The position numbers and the translations under genes were made by a program. Positions 25,149-35,045 of a stretch of 64,000 bases of DNA are shown here, piece by piece; the first letter of the stretch is position 1; each line of letters opens with the position of its first letter. Under the pieces are notes generated by a model. The model made no database searches and had not been told where the DNA came from. It saw nothing but the letters and a program-made list of their open reading frames with translations. Source of the stretch: Candidatus Aminicenantota bacterium. Its GTDB lineage: Bacteria; Acidobacteriota; Aminicenantia; Aminicenantales; Aminicenantaceae. The stretch covers positions 3,867,215 to 3,931,214 of the forward strand of contig CP070825.1 in the NCBI GenBank assembly GCA_020344415.1, read 5' to 3'.

Positions 25149-26678
25149 ATGAAAAAAGGATGGCAAAAAGCTCTCTGGCTGGTCGGCTTGATAATTATTA
25201 TTTATGTAGGAATATACTATTTTTACCCTGCAGTTAAAGACGTATTATCCCCCCCAAAAAAAGGAATTAACGTGATTCTTATCAGCGTGGATGCATTACG
25301 CGCGGATCGTGTTTCTTTCTATGGATATCCAGCGAAACTTACCCCAAATATCGATCGACTGGCCGAATCAGGAGTAGTTTTCCGTCGGACATATTGTTAT
25401 GGAGGCAATACAGCAGCCTCGATGGGGGCAATTTTTACCTCAAGATTTCCCTATTGGCCCCTGGACGTTCCAGGCGGTGGTCCCCGCTGGCATGTGAAAC
25501 ACCATTATGGCTTCTCCCGCTTCCAAGACAACAGCGATCTAAGACCGGGAATACCAGACACTCTTGAAACCCTGCCGACAATCTTTAAAAAACACGATTA
25601 TACAACGGTTGGAATCTCGACGAATCCCTACCTTACAAAGGATTTTAACTTTCATCGTGGGTTCGATTTCTTTGAGGAGTTCAGTTCACAGTGGAGACAG
25701 CTCTATCCAGGGGTGGAGACAGTTGTTGCTAAATTGGATACGTATCTCTCCGAACTACATGACACAAGGTTTTTTGCCTGGTTGCATCTAATGGACTTGC
25801 ATCACCCTCTCCGTGACTTCGGCCCATTTCTTGAAGAGGCCCAATCCAGGAGGAACCAAGCAGCTCCAAAATACCCGCCTGTATCGGAATGGACTGAAGA
25901 GGCAGTCAAAATTTTAACCGAATTTGGCAGCCGGGCTATACCAGACTGGAAACCCGGAGAGGAAGGTCTGAGAAAAGCACTCGAGGAATATATTCTTGCC
26001 TATGAAGCCGAACTTGTTCGCATCGATAGACAGATTGGTGTGCTCATAGAAAAACTTCGCCTGCATGGCCTTTGGGATAATACCTTAGTGGTGCTTGTGA
26101 CCGACCACGGAGAAGAATTTGCCGATCACAGAATTTGGGATCATCGAGGGCAGTTGTACGAAGCAATAGTTCGTGGAGTCTGGATCATGCATAATCCTAG
26201 GCTATTCCCCGGACCTAAAGTCGTTGAGGAGAGAGTCAACCTCATTGACTTACTGCCAACTCTAATCAATTTATTAGGGATCAAGGAAGGCGAACTTACC
26301 TTTGACGGGAAATCACGCATCTCATTATTGAAAAAGGAATCCAAGGGAGAGGATGGATTGGTGTTCGGCATGTTGGATCGGAGGGCATATATTATTGATG
26401 GAGATTTCAAATTGATGGTGAATGGTGATTATGGTAAGAAGAACCGCGGAGCTCATCCTGACCCCCCTTACGTCCCGATCGAGCTATACAACATAAAGAA
26501 TGATCCGGAGGAACTCCGTAATCTGGTTGACGAGTCTCCTGAGATGGTAGACAGGCTTATGATAAGACTGAAGCGCGCTTTCCTAGAAAAGGGAATTCAT
26601 CTTTGGGAAAGCAGCCCCTCCAAGGAGATCAGTAAAGAAGTTAAAGAACGGTTGAAATCTTTGGGTTATATTAAATAG
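25149..26678 (+). CDS. Membrane-anchored sulfatase-like protein of the alkaline phosphatase superfamily, Thr nucleophile
   Basis: A 509-residue protein with one N-terminal membrane helix (about 9-29) and a periplasmic alkaline-phosphatase-fold domain. Metal ligands are visible: Asp48 in ISVDALRADR and the DHGEEF motif, with a later WDHRGQ. At the position where sulfatases have the formylglycine-forming Cys/Ser (C-x-P-x-R), it has Thr88 in GGNTAASMG and lacks the Pro and Arg, as in phosphoethanolamine or phosphoglycerol transferases. It ends with LKSLGYIK, a tail shared with the second such protein. It probably adds or removes a phospho-group on surface glycan; this is inference. Confidence 0.75.
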   Translation: MKKGWQKALWLVGLIIIIYVGIYYFYPAVKDVLSPPKKGINVILISVDALRADRVSFYGYPAKLTPNIDRLAESGVVFRRTYCYGGNTAASMGAIFTSRFPYWPLDVPGGGPRWHVKHHYGFSRFQDNSDLRPGIPDTLETLPTIFKKHDYTTVGISTNPYLTKDFNFHRGFDFFEEFSSQWRQLYPGVETVVAKLDTYLSELHDTRFFAWLHLMDLHHPLRDFGPFLEEAQSRRNQAAPKYPPVSEWTEEAVKILTEFGSRAIPDWKPGEEGLRKALEEYILAYEAELVRIDRQIGVLIEKLRLHGLWDNTLVVLVTDHGEEFADHRIWDHRGQLYEAIVRGVWIMHNPRLFPGPKVVEERVNLIDLLPTLINLLGIKEGELTFDGKSRISLLKKESKGEDGLVFGMLDRRAYIIDGDFKLMVNGDYGKKNRGAHPDPPYVPIELYNIKNDPEELRNLVDESPEMVDRLMIRLKRAFLEKGIHLWESSPSKEISKEVKERLKSLGYIK

Positions 26679-26735
26679 ACGGCTGGCTTTCTAATTCGGA
26701 TCATAGGAAACGAAGGTTATTGGGGAAACCCGCTC

Positions 26736-28406
26736 CTATCTTTCAATTTCAATGTATCTTTCTGTGAAGCTGATAGCACTATCTTCAAGGTGTTCGACAT
26801 AAAGCCCGATCTGATACCTGCCAGGCTGAAGCAAGCTTTTTTTAATGAGGACGCCAAAGCCTGAATGGCTAAGTTCTGCTGATTTAAAAATAGCGGCAAC
26901 ATCTGGGCGTTTTATACTGTGAGTAGGAACAGCAAATATATGATCAGAAGATTTGAAGATTATCAATATCTCCTGGTTGCGAATGCCTGCATTTATTAGA
27001 TGTGCCCATCCATCGATATAAATATAGTCAGCATTCTCAGCAAACTTAGCAATTGAGAACCTCAATTTCTTATTGAAATCCTTCTCATCAAAAATATGCG
27101 GCTCTCCACTGAATTCTTGAAGCAATTTTTCAGGAATCCGGTATAATTCATTATTTGAAGCTTTATTAAGAATTAAATTAGCTTTTACCGGATAAGGATA
27201 GAAGAGACCAGTTCCGTCCACATACCAGCTAAGCAATCCACGCCTTAAAGTCTCAGAATTTCTAATTACATCAGGAGTATAATTGTAAGAAGAAGCGAAA
27301 AAGAAACCAGAAGCCACAAGCAGTCCTACAAGAGCCACATATTTTTCTTTCTTTTTCTTTTGCATAATCTCATACAGTGAGAGATACGTCAGTATTAAAA
27401 ATGACACCCCTATGAATTTATAACGCGGCTGTGCCAGAACATATTCAACTCCGCGCCCCGAACGAAATACTGTGTTAAGGCCGACTGTAAGAAGAATGAA
27501 CAGGAACAGAAAATATATTACAGGATTATTCTTAAAGTACTTTATGATGGTCAAAAATAAAAAATACAAAACAATAAGTATCCCAAAAGCAAAGGAGGGA
27601 TAATAGGCAAAAAAACCTGCTGCGGATCCAATAAAGCAAAACCCATACAGGACAGTATTTCTTAAATTCATAAAAACATGAAATACATTCGTCTGTCCTG
27701 GTAGCTGCTTATATCCCGAAAAATAAGATACCAGTATTAGAACAGATAGAGATAACCATATTACAGATTTTTTGCGATCACCCTGCATTAAAACCACTAT
27801 CAGACCTACTGCAAGAACAAGAAATCCGTTTCCCTGAGTATAAGTAGCAACGCCAGCAAGAATGCAAGCAATAAAAAAAGAAAATGGGTTCTTTCTGCAC
27901 AGCAGAATCAGTACAAGAAGAGCAAACAAAAAAACATAAAAATTAGAAAGGAGTACCGTCGGCCACAGCAGCGTATCAAAATACTGAGGCTGAAACAGGA
28001 AAAACAATACAGGAGAAAATAACAGGAGTTTATATCTACCGACAATTTTGAATGCACGAAATAGAAAGAATGCAATAAATACAAGAGCTGCATTTCCAAT
28101 GTAGCAAAGAAGGGTAAAATCCAGAGAGCCCTTGAGATAAAAAACAATCACAGATATCAATCGCGCAAATCCTAATCTATGCTCATTGTGTTGATGGAGT
28201 ATCAATGAAACTTTATGAGCTATTGAATCCGAGGTCATAAACAGATTAAAAAAATTAACAATACTGTCATAATCATCCCAGCGGGGAGCATTTACTGTGT
28301 TCACAGTTATAAGATAGGCGTAATATAAGGGCGCAATCAGACAGAGCAGGCATGAGAAAAGAAGCACTATTTTTTTTGGAGGCAAGAAACCGTTGCTGGA
28401 TGACAT
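26736..28406 (-). CDS. GT-C-like polytopic membrane protein with C-terminal soluble domain
   Basis: A 556-residue protein with about ten to eleven membrane helices up to residue 380. The first periplasmic loop has PRWDDYDSIV and later HQHNEHRLGF, acidic and His residues placed as in GT-C glycosyltransferases that use polyprenyl-phosphate sugars. Residues 448-556 form a soluble beta-rich domain that aligns without gaps with residues 491-598 of the phosphatase-superfamily protein at 33249-35045 (FSIA, GWA, RxDV, SGF, GxYQxGxY, RYIxIE). It converges on the preceding + strand gene with a 57-base gap. Glycosyltransferase activity is inferred from topology. Confidence 0.65.
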   Translation of the reverse strand: MSSSNGFLPPKKIVLLFSCLLCLIAPLYYAYLITVNTVNAPRWDDYDSIVNFFNLFMTSDSIAHKVSLILHQHNEHRLGFARLISVIVFYLKGSLDFTLLCYIGNAALVFIAFFLFRAFKIVGRYKLLLFSPVLFFLFQPQYFDTLLWPTVLLSNFYVFLFALLVLILLCRKNPFSFFIACILAGVATYTQGNGFLVLAVGLIVVLMQGDRKKSVIWLSLSVLILVSYFSGYKQLPGQTNVFHVFMNLRNTVLYGFCFIGSAAGFFAYYPSFAFGILIVLYFLFLTIIKYFKNNPVIYFLFLFILLTVGLNTVFRSGRGVEYVLAQPRYKFIGVSFLILTYLSLYEIMQKKKKEKYVALVGLLVASGFFFASSYNYTPDVIRNSETLRRGLLSWYVDGTGLFYPYPVKANLILNKASNNELYRIPEKLLQEFSGEPHIFDEKDFNKKLRFSIAKFAENADYIYIDGWAHLINAGIRNQEILIIFKSSDHIFAVPTHSIKRPDVAAIFKSAELSHSGFGVLIKKSLLQPGRYQIGLYVEHLEDSAISFTERYIEIER

Positions 28407-28501
28407 TATTAAATCAAACGAACCCTATCGAGTTCTGATAGACTGTTATTCCACGAAATGAAAGAGAATTTATCCTATTGTATAAATTCTTTTCCTGCTA
28501 T

Positions 28502-30142
28502 TTATAAAAGTTTATATATTCTTATCTCTGGTCCGACAAGATAGAGCTTTTTATGTCTTAAATAGTCTATAAGAAAATGTATCACTCTGTATATAGCCAA
28601 AAGATCATTTCTTCCCAATTCGATATCAGTAGTTGAAAAACGCTTTACCAGTCTTTCTTTTTCGAATAAATCCCTATGAAATTTCGCTTGACGAGAATAT
28701 CTATCCTCTTCTGCAAAAAATCGCTCATACATATATGAAGATACTACCACATAATCGATACCATCTCTCTTATACATCTCTATACTTTTTTCTCCAATCC
28801 AAAAAGGATGCCCGGGCTCTACGGGCGTATATCCCTCAGCTAATATCTTCGCATCTTTTGGAAGATTTTCAGTTATCCATTTTTTTGAAACATTCTGGGT
28901 GTTTGGCTTGATAAAATCAAGACTCTGATATAATCCTCGAAAAAATATCGATGAAACAATAATCCCTATGATAATAAATAAAACAGAACGGAATATATTG
29001 CTTCTGGTTTTTAAATACACTAACAGATAATTAATTCCAACCGAAGCAATGATTAATGGAACTATATACATAGGGATCGCCCACCTTTCCCAGTGTAAAC
29101 CTACTTTAGACATTAATACCCAGTAAGCCAATCCAAACAGCGATATTACTAAGTAATGCTTTTTTATCCGTATGTATCTCTTGAATCCTATAAAAAAAAG
29201 CAAAACACCAAATAGAAAAAATATCAATAAAAATGTACCCATATAGTGATGGATCAGATCCAAGTAGAATAATAATTTACTACCCCACCCCAATTTTGGT
29301 ACCCCAAAGTGGTAAGGACGGGCTTCATATACTATCGTCTTATATGTGTGTTTATAGTTTAAAAAAAGAAATGGCGCCACTATAAACACTGATGAAAGAT
29401 AAACCAGTAGGGACGAGGCGCCTAACTTTAAGATTTTTATTTTTTTGTGCCAATACGTAAACACAACAGCAAAGACTATCACGAGGGTGGATATTAACCC
29501 TGGATATTTTTCTGCTGTGGCCAGGCCACAAAATATACACCCCAGGAACAAAAATTGTGCTTTCCTTTTCTTCATGTATTTGCATGTATAAAAGGCAGCC
29601 ATGGAAATAAAAAATGCCAGAGGGATATCCGGAGTTACATAGTGAGAATGAAGAATAAGACTAGGAAAGAATGCGGTAAAACAGGATGAAAATAAACCCA
29701 CTTTCGTTCCGCCCACTTCTTTTCCTAATAAAAACATGGATAATATCATTAAAGATCCAAAAACCGCAGTAGTGAGTCGGGCAAGATATACATAAGGTGA
29801 TGGGTTATTATTATATAAATACTGAACATTTCCTCTCATAGCGGAATTATTGTATTTAACATATGAAAAAACCTTATAAACAAACGCATTTAAATAGATA
29901 ATGACGTGGTCCGGTCGATTATATACTTTGGGATCCAAATCTCCTGTAGAAGCAATCCGAACTGATTGATTGATTCCGTGTCTTTCATCTGGATGAAGCA
30001 ATAAAGGCAGCCCCCAGTCCAAACCGTTTATACGTAAGAATGTTCCAATAATGAAAAGAGCAATCAGTACTGACAATACTTTCTTCTTTTTCAGGTTTGG
30101 CTCCATGCTCTTTATTGATTTGTTTAGGCTTTTCTTAACCAA
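28502..30142 (-). CDS. GT39/ArnT-like membrane glycosyltransferase
   Basis: A 546-residue protein with about 11-12 membrane helices. The first periplasmic loop carries LHPDERHGINQSVRIASTG, with the acidic DE pair typical of GT39/GT83 enzymes, and a second loop has HYVTPDIPLAFF, also a family pattern. Such enzymes move a sugar from a polyprenyl phosphate donor to a periplasmic acceptor such as lipid A, glycan or protein. The frame opens with TTG at 30142 after AAAAAGGA; an alternative ATG at 30106 follows AAAGAG, so the exact start is uncertain. Donor and acceptor are unknown. Confidence 0.72.
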   Translation of the reverse strand: MVKKSLNKSIKSMEPNLKKKKVLSVLIALFIIGTFLRINGLDWGLPLLLHPDERHGINQSVRIASTGDLDPKVYNRPDHVIIYLNAFVYKVFSYVKYNNSAMRGNVQYLYNNNPSPYVYLARLTTAVFGSLMILSMFLLGKEVGGTKVGLFSSCFTAFFPSLILHSHYVTPDIPLAFFISMAAFYTCKYMKKRKAQFLFLGCIFCGLATAEKYPGLISTLVIVFAVVFTYWHKKIKILKLGASSLLVYLSSVFIVAPFLFLNYKHTYKTIVYEARPYHFGVPKLGWGSKLLFYLDLIHHYMGTFLLIFFLFGVLLFFIGFKRYIRIKKHYLVISLFGLAYWVLMSKVGLHWERWAIPMYIVPLIIASVGINYLLVYLKTRSNIFRSVLFIIIGIIVSSIFFRGLYQSLDFIKPNTQNVSKKWITENLPKDAKILAEGYTPVEPGHPFWIGEKSIEMYKRDGIDYVVVSSYMYERFFAEEDRYSRQAKFHRDLFEKERLVKRFSTTDIELGRNDLLAIYRVIHFLIDYLRHKKLYLVGPEIRIYKLL

Positions 30143-30431
30143 CTCAAAATTCCTTTTTTCTTTGTTTTTCCTCTATGCTTTCTCTGTATTTTTTAATAGA
30201 TCTCATGGTTTCTCTGGAGAGCATTTAAAATTGGTCAAATGGATGGTAAGATTCACTGCAGATCGAAATGATTTCTAATAGTAAGAAGTTGTCTTGATTA
30301 TGTCAAACAAAGTCCAACGCTATGAGGAAAATTGTGGATAATTGAGTGCGCAGCCATTTCCTCTTTTTAATTGGACAAAGAATATGTTCTTATTTATAAT
30401 GGTAATCATTTTGAAGAAAGTACTATGAAAG

Positions 30432-31730
30432 ATGAAAGAAAAAGTTGCTGTTGTGGGAGGTGGAATCAGTGGACTTTCAGCTCAATATTTCATCCTCTCT
30501 AAAGGTTTTTCAGTTGAACTCTTCGAAAAAAATGATTATTTAGGAGGATTGGCTGGAAGCATTAATTTTAATAATTTTATTATTGAAAAATACTATCATT
30601 TTATTTGTGGTGGAGATAGCACGCTTATCGAATTTTCCCAGAAATTAGGGATTGATAACAAACTCAACTTCCTACCTACAAAAACTGCCTTTTATTATAA
30701 CGGAAAAAATTATCCTTTTAGTGGACCCATTGATTTACTAAAATTTTCCCCTATTCCCTTGAGTTCAAGATTGAAATTTGGTTTTCATATTTTATCATCC
30801 AAGTATAAAAAGAAATGGGGAGATATGGATAATATTCCAGCGAAAGAGTGGCTGTTTGAGCGTATTGGAAATAAGTCCTATCAAGTTATCTGGGCTCCTC
30901 TTTTAAACATTAAATTTGGAAAGTACCATGAAAGAATATCAGCCGCATGGATTTGGCACCGAATCAATCGCGTGGCGTCTTCACGAAAAGGTCCTTTTTC
31001 AAAAGAAAAAATGGGTTTTTTTTCTGGCGGAACGCATACGTTGATTTCAGAATTGGAAAGTAGAATTAAAAAATCAGGAGGATTGATTCATGTCAATTCT
31101 GAAATAAAGAGAATTGAAAAAAGTAAGGAGCATTTCAACCTTCTACTTAATTCTGGAAGGCAAATCAAAGTTGACAAAGTTATCCTTGCTGTTCCTCTGC
31201 CGATTGCAGCAAAATTAGTAGAAAATCTGGATTCTCAATATGCGCAGCAACTTTCTTCGATAGATTTTCTAGGAGTTAGGTGTGGAATTTTCCGCCTAAA
31301 GGAAAAGGTTTCTGATGCCTTTTGGCTAAATATCAACGATCCTCGCATCGCTGCTAATGGACTAATTGAATATAGCAATTTAAATCCCTTGAAGGAAATT
31401 TCACCTCATAAAATTGTCTATATACCTTTTTATGTAACCCTTAAAAATGAATGGTATTCGATGGATCAAAATTCCTTTAAGAAAAAGCTATTTGCTATGC
31501 TTAGATTAATCAATCCTAGCTTAACAGAGAATTCTATAGTGGGATTTAGGTCTTTTAGATCTCCTTATGCCCAAGCAGTTTGTACTGCAGGTTTTAAAAG
31601 TCGTATTCCCGCTTTTAGGACGCCTGTAAAAAATTTATTTTTATTAGACTCGACTCAACTTTATCCTTCAGATCGAACATTAAGTGCTTCTATCGCAAAC
31701 GCAGAAAAATTAGTAGCAGAAAAATTTTAA
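30432..31730 (+). CDS. FAD-dependent oxidoreductase of the amine oxidase/UDP-galactopyranose mutase-like class
   Basis: A 432-residue flavoprotein. The dinucleotide-binding motif VVGGGISGLSAQYF is at the N terminus, with the Glu at the end of the second strand (VELFEKND) and the LGGLAGS continuation typical of amine-oxidase and protoporphyrinogen-oxidase-like proteins. The C-terminal FAD-contacting segment is LFLLDSTQLYPSDRTLSASIANAE (cut). Relatives are frequent in O-antigen loci, where their substrates are mostly unassigned. A second member lies at 61312-62610. It is one of few + strand genes in this locus. Confidence 0.7.
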   Translation: MKEKVAVVGGGISGLSAQYFILSKGFSVELFEKNDYLGGLAGSINFNNFIIEKYYHFICGGDSTLIEFSQKLGIDNKLNFLPTKTAFYYNGKNYPFSGPIDLLKFSPIPLSSRLKFGFHILSSKYKKKWGDMDNIPAKEWLFERIGNKSYQVIWAPLLNIKFGKYHERISAAWIWHRINRVASSRKGPFSKEKMGFFSGGTHTLISELESRIKKSGGLIHVNSEIKRIEKSKEHFNLLLNSGRQIKVDKVILAVPLPIAAKLVENLDSQYAQQLSSIDFLGVRCGIFRLKEKVSDAFWLNINDPRIAANGLIEYSNLNPLKEISPHKIVYIPFYVTLKNEWYSMDQNSFKKKLFAMLRLINPSLTENSIVGFRSFRSPYAQAVCTAGFKSRIPAFRTPVKNLFLLDSTQLYPSDRTLSASIANAEKLVAEKF

Positions 31731-31848
31731 ATACATGGAAGTAACATTTTCATCGATCGTGAACGGTGGATATGCGATGATAGACTTCCTAGGAAAGGAA
31801 TTAACCGCACCGTCGCGTTTTTCTCTCGGTGCCACAGTGTGTTTAAAA

Positions 31849-31882
31849 GTCATTGTGAGGCTTGAAGAGCCGTGGCAATCTC
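31849..31882. repeat. Degenerate REP-like unit
   Basis: GTCATTGTGAGG, a short middle and GTGGCAATCTC match the GTCATTGCGAGC...GGCAATCT arms of the family seen at 59055-59168 and 62657-62774. It lies in the 174-base gap before the next membrane-protein gene. Confidence 0.5.
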
Positions 31883-31928
31883 TATATTATGTTTAATATA
31901 TTAAGTGTTTGTTGGTGACAATTCTGTC

Positions 31929-33239
31929 ATGAAGAATTTATTTGCCTTTTACAACACGAATTTTATGATGAAAGGTGTTAAAAACCCAGAAAAAATTTTT
32001 ATTTACGCTATTGCTTTAACTCTATTTATTCTTCAATCATACTATTTTGCAGAAAAAAATGATTTCCGATATCCTCCAGATGAACCGACTCATATTTCCT
32101 ATATCTGTCATTTGAAAACAACCAGCAGTATCTTACCTGATTTCGAAAAATTTGTTTTATATTCAGAATCTGGCGATAAAACGAATAGACCGATCACCCT
32201 GGCCCACCCTCCTTTTTATTACCATTTAATGAAATATTTTGCTCCTGAGAATCCGAAAGATATCATGAGGGAATTTAAAAGACTCCGCTATGTTAATATA
32301 GCCATTTCTTCTATTGGAGTTCTGATTTGCTTTTTTCTATGTTTCCGAATAAATCTGCCTTTATCCTTTCACATCCTTTACTCAATATCACTCATTTCCA
32401 TACCAATGCTTAGTTATCTTGCAGGATCTGTAAATAATGACAATTTAGCTTTTGTCGGTGGTTCTATTGCATTATTGGGAGGCGTTTATCTTTTAGAAAA
32501 TCGAAAAATCGCCTTTTACTTACTCGGAATGGGTGTTCTTATTAGCCTTTTAACTAAAGCTACTGCAGGGTTACAAGTTTTGATATTCTTTTTTATCATC
32601 TTTTGCTATTGGGTATGGTCTAACAAAAGATTGAATTTTTCGATACATATGATTTTTCTTATATTTTCTGTTATTTTGCCCTTGATTTACTATATATTGA
32701 TGAAGTTTTTATACGGCACGGTTTTGCCAAGGGGACAGGGGGATATTGCTTTGCCTTCAAGGTATGTGAATACACTCGAGTATATAAATCATTTTTTTGT
32801 TAATTTATGGACTTCTTGGTCAAGTATCAAATCACATCATTCCATTGTTAGACATTCAATTTTTGATACTTATCCCTATCTTATTGTATTGATTCTCTCT
32901 ATTTTCGGATTGTTATTCATATATCAAAATTCGATATCTCTAAAAATTAATAAAAATATCAAAAATATTTTTATAGTATCAAAAATAGGCTTTGTTTCTT
33001 TAGCCATATTTATGGTAGTTCACTTTATTAGAGCTTATATGGAATACCTAGATATAGGTTATTTGGGAGGGCTTCAAGCACGTTATTATTTTCCTTTAAT
33101 TTCTTCTGTTTTCATCCTCGCTTACCTGCCTCTTTTAGGTAAATCAAAAAAGTTGCCCATCTTCTCTTTTTTACTTATTTTTCTTATTCTGTTCGGATTT
33201 CTGTATTCTAATTTTTATTATTTTTTCTTTATTTATTAA
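31929..33239 (+). CDS. Polytopic membrane protein, GT-C-like
   Basis: A 436-residue protein with about ten membrane helices. Its first extracytoplasmic loop contains FRYPPDEPTHISYI, the DE..H pattern near the first helix seen in DUF2142 and related GT-C-like glycosyltransferases, and HPPFYYHLMKYF follows. ATG at 31929 is preferred, with GGTGA upstream; GTG at 31905 has no ribosome site. Function in lipid-linked sugar transfer is inferred. It converges with the sulfatase-like gene at 33249, 9 bases between the stops. Confidence 0.6.
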   Translation: MKNLFAFYNTNFMMKGVKNPEKIFIYAIALTLFILQSYYFAEKNDFRYPPDEPTHISYICHLKTTSSILPDFEKFVLYSESGDKTNRPITLAHPPFYYHLMKYFAPENPKDIMREFKRLRYVNIAISSIGVLICFFLCFRINLPLSFHILYSISLISIPMLSYLAGSVNNDNLAFVGGSIALLGGVYLLENRKIAFYLLGMGVLISLLTKATAGLQVLIFFFIIFCYWVWSNKRLNFSIHMIFLIFSVILPLIYYILMKFLYGTVLPRGQGDIALPSRYVNTLEYINHFFVNLWTSWSSIKSHHSIVRHSIFDTYPYLIVLILSIFGLLFIYQNSISLKINKNIKNIFIVSKIGFVSLAIFMVVHFIRAYMEYLDIGYLGGLQARYYFPLISSVFILAYLPLLGKSKKLPIFSFLLIFLILFGFLYSNFYYFFFIY

Positions 33240-33248
33240 GCCAGATTC

Positions 33249-35045
33249 TTATTCTATTGTGATATACCTGTTTAACAGCTGATAAGCTTCCGATTCATCT
33301 TTTTTTATATAGATGCCTACTTGGTATTTCCCTCTATTTAAAATTCTTTTTTCGATTATGGATATAAATCCAGAATCATCTAAGTTTTCAACTTTAAAAT
33401 GCCGGGACACGTCTGCTCTTATTTGCACATACGTATCAAATAAATAAGTTTTTTGAGGAGATACGAGAGCAATAAAAATCTGGCTGTTTATAGCATTTTG
33501 GCCCTTTATAAAAGCCCATCCACGAATTTTGATAAATGTATCCTCAACTTCAAGATTAGCTATAGAAAATTTTATGTTATTCGATGTCTCAGGTAATTTT
33601 AGTTTTACTAACTGATTAAAGGTCTCTTCGGTAACAATTTCTTTTTTCCTTTTCTTTGAGTCGCTAACGTATCCCAGAGATTTCAATTGCTCAATTTGTT
33701 TTTTTGAAAGCTTTTCTTTAGGTCTTTCTTTGGAAGCAGAAATTGATTCACTTAAATCAGGAACTCTTTTTTTCCAATTCTTGATACGGTTTTGAAATTG
33801 AGAAACAAGATCCGGATATTGAGCAGAGACATTATTATGCTCTTGAGGATCTTTCTCTAAATTGTAAAATTCTAGACTTAGGGGTTTTCTATTCTCTATA
33901 AGTTTCCATGTTAATGTACGAATAGAATATCGAAGATTTCCATATTGAGAAAAAATCGCTTCTTTTTTCTCTTTTGATAAAGATTCCTGAGATAATAAAC
34001 TTATCCCCCCCATATGCTTAAGTCTCTTTATATTCAGTTGATTTAAAATCGTAGGAACGATATCCACGCTGCCCACTAATCGTTTATCGACTACACCTTT
34101 CGGAATATTTGATCCTGTTATTATGAGGGGGACATGCAGCAGCTCATCATAAAGTTTATTCAGGTGAAGCAATCCTCCGTGTTCACCAAATTCTTCCCCA
34201 TGATCTGCTGTGATTATCAGTAAATAATTTTCTAAAAATCCTGATTCTTGTAATTCGTTGAATAAATTTTGCAATATGTCATCTGTATATCGTATTCCCG
34301 CATCATACATAGCTTTTATATATTCTAAATCTTCCTGTTTCAATTCATACACTTTTTTTGAGAATTCTACGAGGTTTCCACTGGATGGTTTAAAGCCGCT
34401 TTTATATTCGCCGAAAATGCTTTGATATTTTTTGGGGGGAAAGTAAGGAGAGTGTATCTCGTAAGTATGAAAAAAGGCAAAGATTGGATTCTTATCTTTT
34501 TTTCTATGTTTATTTATGAGTTTAATTAATTTTTTGCTTCCTTTAAGAACACCTCCTCCTCGGTCATCGTATTCAATAAATCCCCGATCAAAACCGAACT
34601 GATGAGCTAGTCTCCCCCCATCTGTCACAGCCAATGTCGTGTAACCGTGCGCTTTTAATATTTCCTGGATCATTAGCGCACTTCGAGGAACAAATTTAAT
34701 ATCATAATCAACTTTATGGGATTCCTGATAAAGAGAAGTCAGCAATGTGACATGAGAAGTTGTGGTCCCATGTGTATTAACAAAGGCGTTGGCAAACCGT
34801 ATTCCTTTAGCTGCGATTGAATCTAGGAACGGAGATGTTTTACGATGATATCCATAACTGCTTAAATGATCAGCCCGGCAGGCATCTAATGATATCAGAA
34901 GTATGTTTAGTTGATCAGAGGTGTCTTCTTCCGGAACGGGTTTTTTACAGTTTGTTGTGCAAAATAAAATATAAACTAAAAAAATAAAACTAAGAAATTT
35001 AGAAAAAGAGGATAATGAAAGGGTTTTTTTAAAATTTATATTCAT
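33249..35045 (-). CDS. Sulfatase-like alkaline phosphatase superfamily protein with C-terminal beta domain
   Basis: A 598-residue protein with an N-terminal hydrophobic anchor (about 15-30), a catalytic domain with Asp54 in ISLDACRADH and ADHGEEFGEHG, and Thr94 (HGTTTSHVTLLTS) where sulfatases have Cys or Ser; Pro and Arg of the sulfatase signature are missing. LKSLGYVSD at about 450 matches the tail of the homologue at 25149-26678. Residues 491-598 are a soluble domain shared with the membrane protein at 26736-28406. ATG overlaps the stop of the upstream membrane-protein gene by one base (TAATG), so the two are coupled. Likely a phospho-group transferase or hydrolase on surface glycan. Confidence 0.73.
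   Translation of the reverse strand: MNINFKKTLSLSSFSKFLSFIFLVYILFCTTNCKKPVPEEDTSDQLNILLISLDACRADHLSSYGYHRKTSPFLDSIAAKGIRFANAFVNTHGTTTSHVTLLTSLYQESHKVDYDIKFVPRSALMIQEILKAHGYTTLAVTDGGRLAHQFGFDRGFIEYDDRGGGVLKGSKKLIKLINKHRKKDKNPIFAFFHTYEIHSPYFPPKKYQSIFGEYKSGFKPSSGNLVEFSKKVYELKQEDLEYIKAMYDAGIRYTDDILQNLFNELQESGFLENYLLIITADHGEEFGEHGGLLHLNKLYDELLHVPLIITGSNIPKGVVDKRLVGSVDIVPTILNQLNIKRLKHMGGISLLSQESLSKEKKEAIFSQYGNLRYSIRTLTWKLIENRKPLSLEFYNLEKDPQEHNNVSAQYPDLVSQFQNRIKNWKKRVPDLSESISASKERPKEKLSKKQIEQLKSLGYVSDSKKRKKEIVTEETFNQLVKLKLPETSNNIKFSIANLEVEDTFIKIRGWAFIKGQNAINSQIFIALVSPQKTYLFDTYVQIRADVSRHFKVENLDDSGFISIIEKRILNRGKYQVGIYIKKDESEAYQLLNRYITIE

Noticed and set aside
24027..26678. Sulfatase plus sulfatase-maturase pair
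   Set aside because: The sulfatase-like protein has Thr88 and no Pro/Arg at the signature, so it cannot be a formylglycine sulfatase.
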